NCBI RefSeq assembly: GCF_028285565.1
Contig: NZ_JANQOY010000201.1
Span: 1-33,903 of the forward strand
Length of the DNA: 33,903 bases
From: Acaryochloris sp. IP29b_bin.148
GTDB lineage: Bacteria; Cyanobacteriota; Cyanobacteriia; Thermosynechococcales; Thermosynechococcaceae
Direction of reading: 5' to 3'
Shown piece after piece: positions 9,561 to 17,059 of this stretch. The stretch's first letter is position 1. Every line of letters begins with the position of its first letter. A program made the translations under genes and the position numbers. The notes under the pieces are model-generated. The model had not been told where the DNA came from, made no database searches, and saw nothing but the letters and a program-made list of their open reading frames with translations.

Positions 9561-9690
9561 AGAGCAGCAATCTTACAGGTATGAAGGGCCACAAACGGTT
9601 GTCAAAGCATCCTTAGTATCGGATAAAGACCTTCGGAGAGCAAACGTCTAGGACCGCTCAAGCAGGGAATATGCCTGTGGCCTCCCGTGG

Positions 9691-10533
9691 CTAATCTGCC
9701 AAGGTAAAACTGAGAATCCGATAGCGCAGCAACCCCAGTTGACTGACTTTTTCGACAGAGGCAGTCGTCTGAACGGCCTCTGGATCGGCCACTTGTCCAA
9801 ACAGGTGGCGAACCACAGGATAGGTGGGTAACGTTTGTCGGGTGATATCTTCCTCGGCTGAGAGGACGAATCCAGTCTCTTGAGCGATGGCCCGATAGTC
9901 TGACAAAGTGGTTAAGAAATCCACTCGCCCATAAAATCCCTGATCTAGAGGAGATCGCAAAAAGCTGAGGAATTGATGAAAGGTTCGGAACAATGTCAAA
10001 GGCACAAAATCACAGATGCCTAGACGCCCACCCGGTCGTAGAACCCGATGCGCTTCTCGGAAAAACTCGACTCGACTCGGAAAATGAAAAATGCACTCAA
10101 CGGCCAACACCACATCCATAGAAGCGTCGGCAAATGGCATCTTGCAGGCATCGCCTTCCACAAACTCGATTTGGTTGTTGGCAAGCGGCATGACCTCCTG
10201 TCTCGCCCGAGCAAGCTGGCGAGGATCAATATTCAGGCCCGTCAAGTGGAGATTTTGGAAGGTTTCGTTTAAGCTCGCAATTGTGCCTCCAAAACCACAT
10301 CCAGCATCCAGCACCCGATCATTCTCTTTGATTCCAGCTGCGGTATACACCCGTTGGGAAAGCTGCTCTGTGGCGATCGCAAAATCGGCAAGAGAACCAT
10401 CTGCTTGGTCGGGTTGGGGCCAATACCCCCAGTGGACATGCCGACCAAATGCTTGTTGAGCGTTGATATCTCCTGAGTTAATTTTCTCAATCAAAAGATC
10501 AAAATAAGGCAATGCAATCTTGGCTGGCCTCAT
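9691..10533 (-). CDS. Class I SAM-dependent methyltransferase (type 11)
   Basis: 280 residues. The SAM-binding Rossmann fold is plain: motif I VLDAGCGFGG, the acidic strand end LTGLNIDP, then VEGDACKMPFADASMDVVLA and the post-motif LRPGGRLGICDF. The N-terminal HVHWGYW segment is common in small-molecule C- and O-methyltransferases related to tocopherol, ubiquinone and secondary-metabolite enzymes. The long C-terminal half is probably a substrate cap. The substrate cannot be read from the sequence. The gene sits between two paralogous kinase genes on the same strand, with 130 and 131 bases either side, so any link to them is only positional. The start ATG at 10531-10533 has AGGGA a few bases upstream. 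Confidence 0.85.
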   Translation of the reverse strand: MRPAKIALPYFDLLIEKINSGDINAQQAFGRHVHWGYWPQPDQADGSLADFAIATEQLSQRVYTAAGIKENDRVLDAGCGFGGTIASLNETFQNLHLTGLNIDPRQLARARQEVMPLANNQIEFVEGDACKMPFADASMDVVLAVECIFHFPSRVEFFREAHRVLRPGGRLGICDFVPLTLFRTFHQFLSFLRSPLDQGFYGRVDFLTTLSDYRAIAQETGFVLSAEEDITRQTLPTYPVVRHLFGQVADPEAVQTTASVEKVSQLGLLRYRILSFTLAD

Positions 10534-10664
10534 CGTTCTGTCCCTATTTTATAAACGTGTGGCAGGCATATTGGGTTATCTCAGCTGAAATAACGGTGAT
10601 TAGATGAGAGCTGCAATAACAAACTCAAAGGAAAGGATATGCCTTGCAGATAGAAAGCTTACCA

Positions 10665-12638
10665 TCAATTGCCCACTTGTTTGGCATCGGCAGATTGGAG
10701 CCGTCTTAACTCCCGCAGCGCATCTTGCTGCCGCTGATCTCCCTTCTGTTGATAGAGATCGGCAGCCCTTTGGAAATCGGCTCTGGCTGCGTCAATCTCA
10801 TTCTGGACTTCTTTCACAAAGCCACGATTGTAATAGGCCACCGCATATTTTGGATCTAGGCGCAGGGCTGAATCGTAATCCTGTAAGGCTCCTGGATAGT
10901 CTTTGCGCTGATATTTCGCTAAGCCCCGACTGTTATAGGCATCCACGAGCTTAGGATCCAGTTCAAGTGCTTTGTCCAAATCGTCCAGTTGCCCCTGCCG
11001 ATCGCCTAATTTACCCTTCGTATGGGCGCGGCCATTATAGGCTGTGGCGTTATCGGCATCAATCCTAAGGGCTGCATCATAATCCTCTAGAGCCGCTTGA
11101 TAGTGACCTGAATCATATTGGGCTCGACCCCGGTTCCGTAGAACATCTGCAAGGTTAGAGTTGAGACGGAGGGCCTGGTCAAAATCTGCGATCGCACCGC
11201 CCAAATCCTTGAGGTTATATTTGGATAGCCCTCGATTGCCGTAAACATAGGCGTACTGAGGATTGAGGCGAAGGGCTTGATCGTAGTCCTCAATGGCCGC
11301 TCGGTAATCTCGCAGCGCATGTTTCGCTAACCCCCGGTTGCCATAGGCATCGGCCTGCTGATCGTCTAGGTCCAAGGAATGGTTATAGTCTGTCAGAGCG
11401 GCATCATAGTCTCCTAGACTATATTTTGCGAGCCCGCGCTCATTAAAAGCGTCTGCACTATCCGAATTTAGGCGAATGGATTCGTTATAGTCAGCAATAG
11501 CGCCCTGATAATCTCCTTTACGGTATTTAGCATAACCTTGACGTAATAGGGCTTCTGCTTGTTGATCAGGAGAGATAGTAGCTGTATTGTCCCCTCGGGT
11601 TGACACTAACATCCCCACCCCGACTAGGCTGGCAATGCCAAGGGTTGCGATCGCAGTCCCGACCCAGACTTTGCGAGGAACCTGAGACCACCAAGATATT
11701 TGGGGTTGAGTGGACTGAACGAACGCTTTCTGCTGGGGGAGCGCTGGGGCATCCCTTAGATCTTGCAATACATCGTTCGCCGACTGGTAACGGTGAACAG
11801 GCTCAATCTGCAGCAGCTTATCCAGAATGGCGCACAATTCTGGGCTTAAGGAGTGGGAAATATATTGCTGCCAATTTTGGCTCCATAGGTAGTTAAATTC
11901 TAAAGACAGGTGATACGGCGAAACATGGCTCAATAGATGAAAACAGCTAGACCCCAACCCATATAAATCCCCCACGGGGGTTGCTCGGCCTCTTTGGATT
12001 TGCTCCGGGGAAGCATAGCCTGGAGATCCGACAATGGTTCCGACTCCCGCATGGGCCATTGCCGTTTGTTTCAAAAGCTTAGCCACGCCAAAATCGATCA
12101 ACACATGCTGACCATCCTGTCGTCGCATAATGTTGTCTGGTTTTAAGTCACGATGGATCACACCCTGGTCATGCAGACTTTGCAAAACAGGTAAAACATC
12201 CAGAAGCACCTGTCGAATTTGGGCTTCATTAAACGCGCCATTTTTTTCTAGCAGTTCAATAAGATTGAGACCATCCACATACTGCTGGACTAGATATAAA
12301 CTCTGACCCTCTTGAAAATAAGCCGTCAACTTCGGAATTTGAGGATGACTTCCCAACTGTTTGAGCTGCTGGGCTTCACTGGCAAACATATCGATGGCTT
12401 TCTGCTGCTCCCAAGCCTCTTTTGCCTGATAGGTCAGCTTCTTCACCACACATCGCTCATTTAAGCGATCCGCATCTTCGGCTAAGTAGGTATTGCCAAA
12501 CCCACCTCGCCCCAGGGGCTTAATCACCTTGAAGCGATCGCGTAGTAATGCAACTATAGGGGTCCCACATTGCTGGCAAAATTTGTGGGAATCAGGATTA
12601 ATTGGCTTTTTGCAGTCAGGATTCAGGCAACAAACCAT
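10665..12638 (-). CDS. Membrane Ser/Thr protein kinase with zinc ribbon and eight TPRs (paralog B)
   Basis: 657 residues with the same plan as the kinase at 7521-9560. It has a zinc ribbon (C4, C9, C21, C24), a kinase domain with intact GRGGFGNTY loop (43-51), Lys66, HRDLKPDN (162-169), DFG (182-184) and SPGYASPEQ activation segment. A membrane helix (KVWVGTAIATLGIASLVGVG) and eight TPRs follow. The two proteins align along their whole length, so the pair arose by duplication, now separated by a methyltransferase gene. This copy has the canonical glycine loop and is probably the better kinase. Expected site: plasma membrane, kinase inside, TPRs outside (inferred from one helix). Substrates and signal are not evident. 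Confidence 0.94.
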   Translation of the reverse strand: MVCCLNPDCKKPINPDSHKFCQQCGTPIVALLRDRFKVIKPLGRGGFGNTYLAEDADRLNERCVVKKLTYQAKEAWEQQKAIDMFASEAQQLKQLGSHPQIPKLTAYFQEGQSLYLVQQYVDGLNLIELLEKNGAFNEAQIRQVLLDVLPVLQSLHDQGVIHRDLKPDNIMRRQDGQHVLIDFGVAKLLKQTAMAHAGVGTIVGSPGYASPEQIQRGRATPVGDLYGLGSSCFHLLSHVSPYHLSLEFNYLWSQNWQQYISHSLSPELCAILDKLLQIEPVHRYQSANDVLQDLRDAPALPQQKAFVQSTQPQISWWSQVPRKVWVGTAIATLGIASLVGVGMLVSTRGDNTATISPDQQAEALLRQGYAKYRKGDYQGAIADYNESIRLNSDSADAFNERGLAKYSLGDYDAALTDYNHSLDLDDQQADAYGNRGLAKHALRDYRAAIEDYDQALRLNPQYAYVYGNRGLSKYNLKDLGGAIADFDQALRLNSNLADVLRNRGRAQYDSGHYQAALEDYDAALRIDADNATAYNGRAHTKGKLGDRQGQLDDLDKALELDPKLVDAYNSRGLAKYQRKDYPGALQDYDSALRLDPKYAVAYYNRGFVKEVQNEIDAARADFQRAADLYQQKGDQRQQDALRELRRLQSADAKQVGN

Positions 12639-12760
12639 TTCTATTCTCAGGGAGTAGAGTTTACGAGTCTCAACGAAAGAGGAAGCCTACTACTCTATCG
12701 TTAATTTAGCGCCGCCTTATGCATTTTGTAGGATTCAGACTCAAAACATAGCAGACTGTA

Positions 12761-13756
12761 TCATTTCTGAGGAATATAGTCATGGCTGACAAACCACTTC
12801 ACTGCTTCTTGCAGTGCCTGGCGGACTGGAGTCTGGGGCAGTCCTAGCTCTCGAATGGCTTTGGCAGGATTGTAAAACATCATTTGCTTCGCCATTTGTA
12901 CGCCAGCAAGGGGCACAGAGGGAGTTTTACCCATCGCCGCCAGAACCACTTCATCAATCCAGGCGGTGGTCAGGGGAATCCAAGCAGGAATCTCGCCTTT
13001 GGGAGCGGACAACCCCGTTAATTCAGCCAGCACATCCAGCATTTCTTTTAGGGTCATATTCTGATGACCCAGAATATAGCGCTCTCCCGTTTTTCCCTTT
13101 TCTAGAGCTAGCAGATGGCCGCGAACCACATCTTGCACATGGATAAGGTTCAAACCCGTATTTAAATAAAAGGGCATCTGCCGCCGCAGAAACCGCAAAA
13201 TCATATCGCCTGTGGGGGTGGGTTTAATATCCCAAGGGCCAATGGGGGTGCTGGGATTGACAATCACAATATCCTGGCCCAGTTGGACAGCTTTGTGGGC
13301 TTCTTGCTCTGCCCAATATTTCGACTTTTTATAGTCACCGATCAGCTTCTCCACCGGACTCTGATAGGTTTCATCGGCACTCTTCCCTGCTTTAACGCCT
13401 ATGGCGGCTACTGAGCTGGTGTAAACGGTGCGTTCAATGCCTGCGTCTCGGGCTGCTTGCAGGAGATTGCGCGTGCCCTCTACATTGCTCTGCCAGAGCT
13501 GATCGCGGTCCGCCCGCCAGAGGCTGTAATGGGCTGCTACATGAAAGAGTGCCTGACACCCTTGTAATTTTTGACCCAAGTCATCATCTGTGAGCTGTCC
13601 AATCACTGGCTCCACATCTAACCCAGCTATATTAGTCAGATCGCTTTGGGGTCTGACTAATGCTCGGACTTTATGACCTTCCGACAACAGTAAACGAACT
13701 AGATTCGCGCCGACAAATCCAGTTGCTCCAGTTACAAAAACATTTAATTTGGCCAT
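12761..13756 (-). CDS. hpnA: HpnA-type NAD-dependent epimerase/dehydratase (hopanoid-associated)
   Basis: 331 residues, extended short-chain dehydrogenase fold. The NAD(P)-binding loop is G10-ATGFVG (VTGATGFVGANLV), the catalytic triad region is TSS (113-115) and Y142-x3-K146. The sequence closely follows the hopanoid-associated sugar epimerase family (HpnA) as I recall it, notably DVEP, FHVAAHYSLW, YTSSVAAIGVKAG, VIVNPSTPIGPWDIKPTPTG and GLNLIHVQDVVRGHLLALE. HpnA-family proteins are found with hopanoid genes, but their exact reaction is not firmly known. No squalene-hopene cyclase or other hop gene is in this window. Older annotation may call it dihydroflavonol 4-reductase. It is transcribed away from the cassette region on its right. 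Confidence 0.85.
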   Translation of the reverse strand: MAKLNVFVTGATGFVGANLVRLLLSEGHKVRALVRPQSDLTNIAGLDVEPVIGQLTDDDLGQKLQGCQALFHVAAHYSLWRADRDQLWQSNVEGTRNLLQAARDAGIERTVYTSSVAAIGVKAGKSADETYQSPVEKLIGDYKKSKYWAEQEAHKAVQLGQDIVIVNPSTPIGPWDIKPTPTGDMILRFLRRQMPFYLNTGLNLIHVQDVVRGHLLALEKGKTGERYILGHQNMTLKEMLDVLAELTGLSAPKGEIPAWIPLTTAWIDEVVLAAMGKTPSVPLAGVQMAKQMMFYNPAKAIRELGLPQTPVRQALQEAVKWFVSHDYIPQK

Positions 13757-13921
13757 AGCCCAGGCTCTTTGCCCCTTCGGATAGGGTAGAGAAGATTAAT
13801 GTCTTACCTTACAGGCATTAGCAAAGAGAACAAAACCCCTTTCGACGCAGACACTTTATCGTATAGGGATTTTCTATCTTGAGATTTTCAACCTGGGTCT
13901 TCTAAACAGGGTCGACCACAA

Positions 13922-13948
13922 GATAATACCCTTAGAATCGGAGTTATC
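13922..13948 (+). repeat. 27-bp imperfect palindrome, copy 1
   Basis: Begins GATAATACCC and ends GAGTTATC; the ends GATAA and TTATC are inverted. It matches the copy at 14214 at 21 of 27 positions, with all six differences in the central part. A third GATAAT lies at about 13961. Function unknown: recombinase, transposase or regulator site are all possible. Confidence 0.5.
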
Positions 13949-14213
13949 CAGCGTCGACTTGATAATGCTCTAATCTCGGATTTATACCCCACATTCAGCA
14001 GGTCAGGCTCGACTCAAAATAATATTCACGAAATGGCAAGGGTTACAGCAATCAGCAATGATGACATTGTTAACAGGGCTCTACTATTGAGAAATGCTGT
14101 GGTGTTTTGCGTCAGGCCCGAATATCTTGAAACCTTTTCAGAGTAGAGGTTTTGGGATTTATTCAGAAAATTGCTTTTACACCTGCTGAATGTGGGTTAT
14201 ACGATAGTTGGCG

Positions 14214-14240
14214 GATAATACCCCTACAGCTAGAGTTATC
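14214..14240 (+). repeat. 27-bp imperfect palindrome, copy 2
   Basis: Second copy of the element at 13922, in the same orientation, 292 bases away; it also begins GATAATACCC and ends GAGTTATC. It lies 42 bases before the ATG of the first cassette gene. Confidence 0.5.
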
Positions 14241-14281
14241 AGATACCATCCATATAATTAGTAGTTATCCCGTTAACCGAA

Positions 14282-15031
14282 ATGAAATCTTCCGTCACGG
14301 AACACTACGCAAACCATCTTGCCCCCATCTACTCGTGGATGGTCGGAGACTTCGATGCCGCCAGTTCCGATGCCGATAGCTTCTACTCTGACATTGCACT
14401 TCCAAGTGGCAATGGGCTTATCGCCGTTGATCTCGGTTGTGGCCACGGTGTCCACTCAATTCCACTTGCTCGTCGAGGATATAGTGTGCTCGCTCTCGAT
14501 ACTTCGCGGCACCTCTTGGACGAATTGGAGACCAAAATCGGTGAACTGTCGATCAAGGCGATTGCTGCGGACCTGATCGACTTCACGAATCACCTCGGTT
14601 CTGACGCTGCAGCGTTGATTGTTTGCATGGGTGATACCCTTACACATCTTCCGTCAGTTGAGGCCGTCAAGACGCTAATTCGTGACTCAGCCCGTATGCT
14701 TTCCCACACTGGCTTGCTGACTCTTTCATTCCGTGACTACTCACATGAATTAATTGGCTCGGAACGATTTATTCCAGTGCGGTCTGATGACCGACGTATC
14801 CATACTTGCTTTCTCGAATATCAGTCCGACGTGGTCATCGTGCATGACATTATCCACTCACTCAATGACTCTGCTTGGCAAACATCAGTCAGCGCATACC
14901 CAAAACTACGGTTGCATCCAGACACTGTCGTTGCATTCGCCGAGTCAAGCGGGCTGGCGCTTGCTCACAAACAGACCGTGCGCGGAATGTACCACTTTGC
15001 ATTTAACCGCAAGACAGCAATCGCGGGATAA
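14282..15031 (+). CDS. SAM-dependent methyltransferase in a gene cassette
   Basis: 249 residues. Motif I is VDLGCGHGVHSIPLARRG, followed by an acidic end of strand two (VLALDTSRHLLDEL), then ICMGDTL-like motif IV (LIVCMGDTLTHLP) and SHTGLLTLSFRDY as the post-motif. This is the class I fold; the substrate is unknown. The stop codon overlaps the first bases of an attC site (15026-15110), so the gene plus that site make one integron-type cassette. Codon choice (many gcc, gac, ctc, tcg with few gcgatcgc sites) differs from the neighbouring cyanobacterial genes and recalls planctomycete cassette genes; that is an impression, not a computed result. The ATG follows GTTATCC and GTTAAC stretches closely, as expected for a cassette with a very short leader. 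Confidence 0.82.
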   Translation: MKSSVTEHYANHLAPIYSWMVGDFDAASSDADSFYSDIALPSGNGLIAVDLGCGHGVHSIPLARRGYSVLALDTSRHLLDELETKIGELSIKAIAADLIDFTNHLGSDAAALIVCMGDTLTHLPSVEAVKTLIRDSARMLSHTGLLTLSFRDYSHELIGSERFIPVRSDDRRIHTCFLEYQSDVVIVHDIIHSLNDSAWQTSVSAYPKLRLHPDTVVAFAESSGLALAHKQTVRGMYHFAFNRKTAIAG

Positions 15032-15110
15032 TAATGCAATGTACCGGAGCTACGAATCCGGTCGTTTTCACAAATCACTTGTCGTGGCCTGGTGATTGCG
15101 GACGTTATGC
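15026..15110 (+). other. attC recombination site 1
   Basis: R'' is GGATAAT (15026-15032) and R' is GTTATGC (15104-15110); they pair at five of seven positions plus a G-T wobble. Inside, the left arm CAATGTACC pairs with the complement of the right arm GGTGATTG (CAATCACC) if one G in the left arm is left unpaired. An unpaired base in the L'' arm is the mark that orients attC folding for the integrase. The right half (CCTGGTGATTGCGGAC before GTTATGC) is nearly the same as in the site at 15757-15846. Confidence 0.8.
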
Positions 15111-15127
15111 CACTCTACAGGGAACTC

Positions 15128-15733
15128 ATGACACAGTGGGAATCGAAAATGCAAGCACTCGGTTGTGAACTGATTCCAACACGTGAGGATGCCACGGAAT
15201 CGAGAATCTCTGAGTTCGAGACCCACGCCGGAGCGACACTGCCCTCAGATTATCGCGACTTCCTAACACAATTTGGCGGTTTGAGAATAAAAGCATTAGC
15301 ACCAATCGACGAGCCCACTCCGTTTGGCCCCAATGCCACTGTTGAATCGTTTTACGAATTCATTACTGACAAATACCAATCATGTGATATTCAATGGCAA
15401 TGTGATCTCGCTGACGGAGCACCCGTCGCTATTCCAATCGCTGGCGGTGCGTTTGGATGCCAAACCTTCATCATTGCCGAGGACAATCCCAAGATTGGTG
15501 TTTCGCGTGGGCAGATTTACTTCTAGGATTGTGACAACCGTTCGGCATGGCCAGATGAAATGTTTGCTCAGCGATTTTCAGCACTTTCACCCGAAATTGA
15601 GGACTACTTGGCGCGTCGTAGGAATGGCGAGTTGCCCAAAAAACATGATGCGCTTTCAGATTTTTACTTTGTCGCCGCATCCTTTACGATATTTATAGAC
15701 TTGCTGGAGCCATGGGACATACACAAATCCTAA
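15128..15733 (+). pseudogene. SUKH (SMI1/KNR4) family gene interrupted by an in-frame amber codon
   Basis: The frame from 15128 (AGGGA 5 bases upstream; another ATG at 15107 lies inside the attC R' box) reads a SUKH domain: ESRISEFETHAGATLPSDYR, then DFLTQFGGLRI, IDEPTPFGPNATVESFYEF and IPIAGGAFGCQTFIIAEDN. At 15524-15526 there is TAG after GQIYF. The same frame then continues without a break for 68 more codons to TAA at 15731, starting DCDNRSAWPDEMFAQRFSAL, which is the natural end of such a protein (YFWD is the usual continuation, so TGG to TAG is the likely change). SUKH proteins are often immunity proteins against nuclease or deaminase toxins. Either the gene is inactivated, or a truncated 130-residue form is made. 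Confidence 0.8.
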
Positions 15734-15756
15734 TGGTTCCCTACACTTGGATTGTG

Positions 15757-15846
15757 GCATAACAAAACGATGCACGCGAAGCTGCCGACAGTGCGTGTAT
15801 TAAAGCACAGATTACTCCAATAGCTTGGTGATCGTAGACGTTATGC
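15757..15846 (+). other. attC recombination site 2
   Basis: R'' GCATAAC (15757-15763) and R' GTTATGC (15840-15846) are perfectly complementary. After a 4-5 base spacer, the left arm CGATGCAC pairs with the complement of the right arm GTGATCG (CGATCAC), leaving one G unpaired at the same place as in attC site 1. Further in, AAGCT (near 15779) can pair with AGCTT (near 15824). Length 90 bases is in the normal range. This is the best-formed site of the cluster. Confidence 0.88.
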
Positions 15847-15892
15847 GATAAAGTTCAGCACTTTCCTGCACACTACAATCTGCAAAACGGCG

Positions 15893-16114
15893 ATGGGCGT
15901 TCTCTATTTCGCATTTCTCGTGGCTGGCGAAGTACGCGAATGGCTTGCCAAAGAAGGGCATTCCGTACCAAAAGCCAATGGTTTCCCACCTACGCCGAAT
16001 CAGCTCCAGATGGCTCTTGAAACACTGACCGATCAAAGTGTGTCGTTCAATATCAGCAAAGAAGTTTGGCAGGCACAGATTAATGGTCCAAATTCACCAG
16101 AAGACGGACCTTGA
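15893..16114 (+). CDS. Small cassette-encoded protein of unknown function
   Basis: 73 residues, beginning MGVLYFAFLVAGEVREWLAK. The first 46 bases after the attC cut point are non-coding, as expected for the first gene of a cassette. The N-terminal 12 residues are hydrophobic; the rest is soluble and moderately polar with a helix-like stretch (TPNQLQMALETLTDQSVSF). No family is recognised and no clear ribosome site precedes the ATG. The stop is only three bases before an ATG at 16118, suggesting coupling with the next small frame. The two together could be a small two-gene module, but nothing proves expression. Confidence 0.45.
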   Translation: MGVLYFAFLVAGEVREWLAKEGHSVPKANGFPPTPNQLQMALETLTDQSVSFNISKEVWQAQINGPNSPEDGP

Positions 16115-16148
16115 ACGATGGTCAACGTCCTGAAATACACCTCGCTCG

Positions 16149-16334
16149 ATGAACCTTGCGAATACTATTTCGCAAAAAGGGTGGCCTGAACTCATCATTA
16201 AAGTCGTGCACCGTATTGCTCAGCAATGTGGACCGATCGCTATTGTCCCTGACACTGGCTACCCAGCAGTCGTTGTTGAAGCTGATTCGGATGTTGATGA
16301 CATCATCAGTACGTGGGAACATCTCACAGAATAG
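16149..16334 (+). CDS. Small cassette-encoded protein, possibly frameshifted
   Basis: 61 residues if started at 16149. The part from GWPELIIKVVHRIAQQCGP to VVVEADSDVDDIISTWEHL reads like a genuine folded protein (alternating strand, Asp-rich end and helix). A different frame starting at ATG 16118, just after the previous stop, gives MVNVLKYTSLDEPCEYYFAK before hitting a stop at 16187-16189. Joining it to this frame by a one-base change in the AAAAAGGG run near 16176-16183 would give one protein of about 72 residues. So the gene may be a frameshifted remnant. Function unknown. Confidence 0.4.
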   Translation: MNLANTISQKGWPELIIKVVHRIAQQCGPIAIVPDTGYPAVVVEADSDVDDIISTWEHLTE

Positions 16335-16349
16335 AATCCTCTAGCCGAA

Positions 16350-16437
16350 ACCCAACAACCACATGCTTTGGAGTTGCCGATGGTGCCGTTTTTTAAAATT
16401 GAGCATCGCTGGTGGTAACCCGGTGATACGTGGTGCT
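16350..16437 (+). other. Degenerate attC-like site 3 at the end of the cassette run
   Basis: ACCCAAC at 16350-16356 fits the R'' consensus RYYYAAC. The inner arms GGAGTTGCC (16370-16378) and GGTAACCC pair, and the right arm again reads CGGTGATACGTG as in the other two sites. The R' box expected next is instead GTGCTAT, and sequence shared with the second ABC fragment begins here. The site therefore looks truncated or rejoined in its last bases. Confidence 0.45.
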
Positions 16438-16725
16438 ATTTTTTTCATATTGGCTAATCTAACAAAGATAAAAGCCATCGCTAAGGCTCATGGACAAAAG
16501 AAGGATTGGCAGGTTTCGGTGTGATCAGTCCATCTTCTACATAGACCACTCGTTCAGCGATATCCATAATCCGTGGGTCATGGGTGACCATAAGGACCGT
16601 ACAGCCTTCTTCCTTGGCTAATTTTCGCAGCAGTTCCATGATCGTATGGCCCCGTTGAGAGTCCAGGGCAGCGGTGGGTTCATCTGCCAGAATTAATTTG
16701 GGATTTCCGGCTAACGCTCTTGCGC
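16436..16725 (+). repeat. Direct repeat of about 290 bp, copy 1 (partner 17537-17829)
   Basis: From CTATTTTTTTCATATTGGCT onward this stretch follows the one at 17537, which begins GTTATCTTTTTTGACATTGG. Both then carry the same ABC ATPase 3' end. The two copies agree at most positions, differ by scattered single substitutions, and both end at GCTAACGCTCTTGCG. They flank the small-protein/protease gene pair. Confidence 0.8.
16481..16725 (-). pseudogene. 3' fragment of a DevA/LolD-type ABC transporter ATPase (copy 1)
   Basis: On the minus strand this reads ARALAGNPKLILADEPTAAL, continuing to ITPKPANPSFVHEP and stop. It contains the Walker B/D-loop (LILADEPTAALDS) and the H-loop His (VLMVTHDPRI), so it is the last third of an ATP-binding subunit of the DevA/LolD/MacB type. 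The Walker A and signature motif are missing: similarity breaks off after the bases coding ARAL (near 16725), and the upstream in-frame residues are unrelated. It cannot be a working ATPase. A close second copy lies at 17584-17829. Confidence 0.85.
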
Positions 16726-16786
16726 CTTTAATGCCCATCTCTCCAAGATAAAATAGAAATGGTAATCCCCAAGTGAGGTTAGACTC

Positions 16787-17059
16787 ATGGCCGTTCGCCA
16801 ACGACGCCACAGCAAGGAAGAGTTAGCCAGACGAGGGCAAGAACTTTACGAGTCTGGCATTCGGCAACAAGTCGAAGCAGAAAATGAGGGCAAAATCGTG
16901 GCGATCGATATTGAGACCGGAGAGTTTGAAGTTGGTGAAACGCTCATGGAGGCAACCGATCGGCTCTTTGAACGTCAACCCGATGCTCAGCCCTGGACCC
17001 TTCGGATTGGACACAATGCGGTCTATCATTTTGGAGCGAGGAGTCTGAAAAAGGATTAA
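16787..17059 (+). CDS. Conserved small protein paired with an aspartic protease
   Basis: 90 residues, start ATG with GAGG seven bases upstream (GTGAGGTTAGACTC). Begins MAVRQRRHSKEELARRGQEL, then KIVAIDIETGEFEVGETLME and ends RIGHNAVYHFGARSLKKD. This family of short cyanobacterial proteins (HSKEEf-RRG, VAIDIETGEyE, RIGH-a-h-FG) regularly precedes a clan AA protease gene, as here. The stop TAA overlaps the next ATG by one base (TAATG), so the two are translated together. The role is not known; a partner or substrate of the protease, or an antitoxin-like part, are guesses only. Confidence 0.8.
   Translation: MAVRQRRHSKEELARRGQELYESGIRQQVEAENEGKIVAIDIETGEFEVGETLMEATDRLFERQPDAQPWTLRIGHNAVYHFGARSLKKD

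Larger units (their letters stand above)
13757..14281. other. 525-bp gene-free stretch before the cassette genes
   Basis: No credible coding frame on either strand. It should hold the hpnA promoter on the minus strand near 13760-13860. The rest contains two related 27-bp imperfect palindromes at 13922 and 14214, a GTCGAC inverted pair around the first, and GTTATCC at 14264-14270 just before the methyltransferase ATG. That last site is a possible 5' cassette boundary, though too degenerate to assert. Confidence 0.5.

Noticed and set aside
10604-10954. Plus-strand ORF over the 3' end of the second kinase
   Set aside because: It is a shadow frame of the TPR coding region with no family match or ribosome site.
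14282-15733. Toxin-antitoxin pair of the methyltransferase and SUKH gene
   Set aside because: The methyltransferase has no toxin features, and attC1 lies between the genes, so they are separate cassettes.
16481-16810. Treating the first ABC fragment as an intact 109-residue gene
   Set aside because: Its first 26 codons are unrelated sequence including the promoter of the next gene; Walker A and signature motif are absent.
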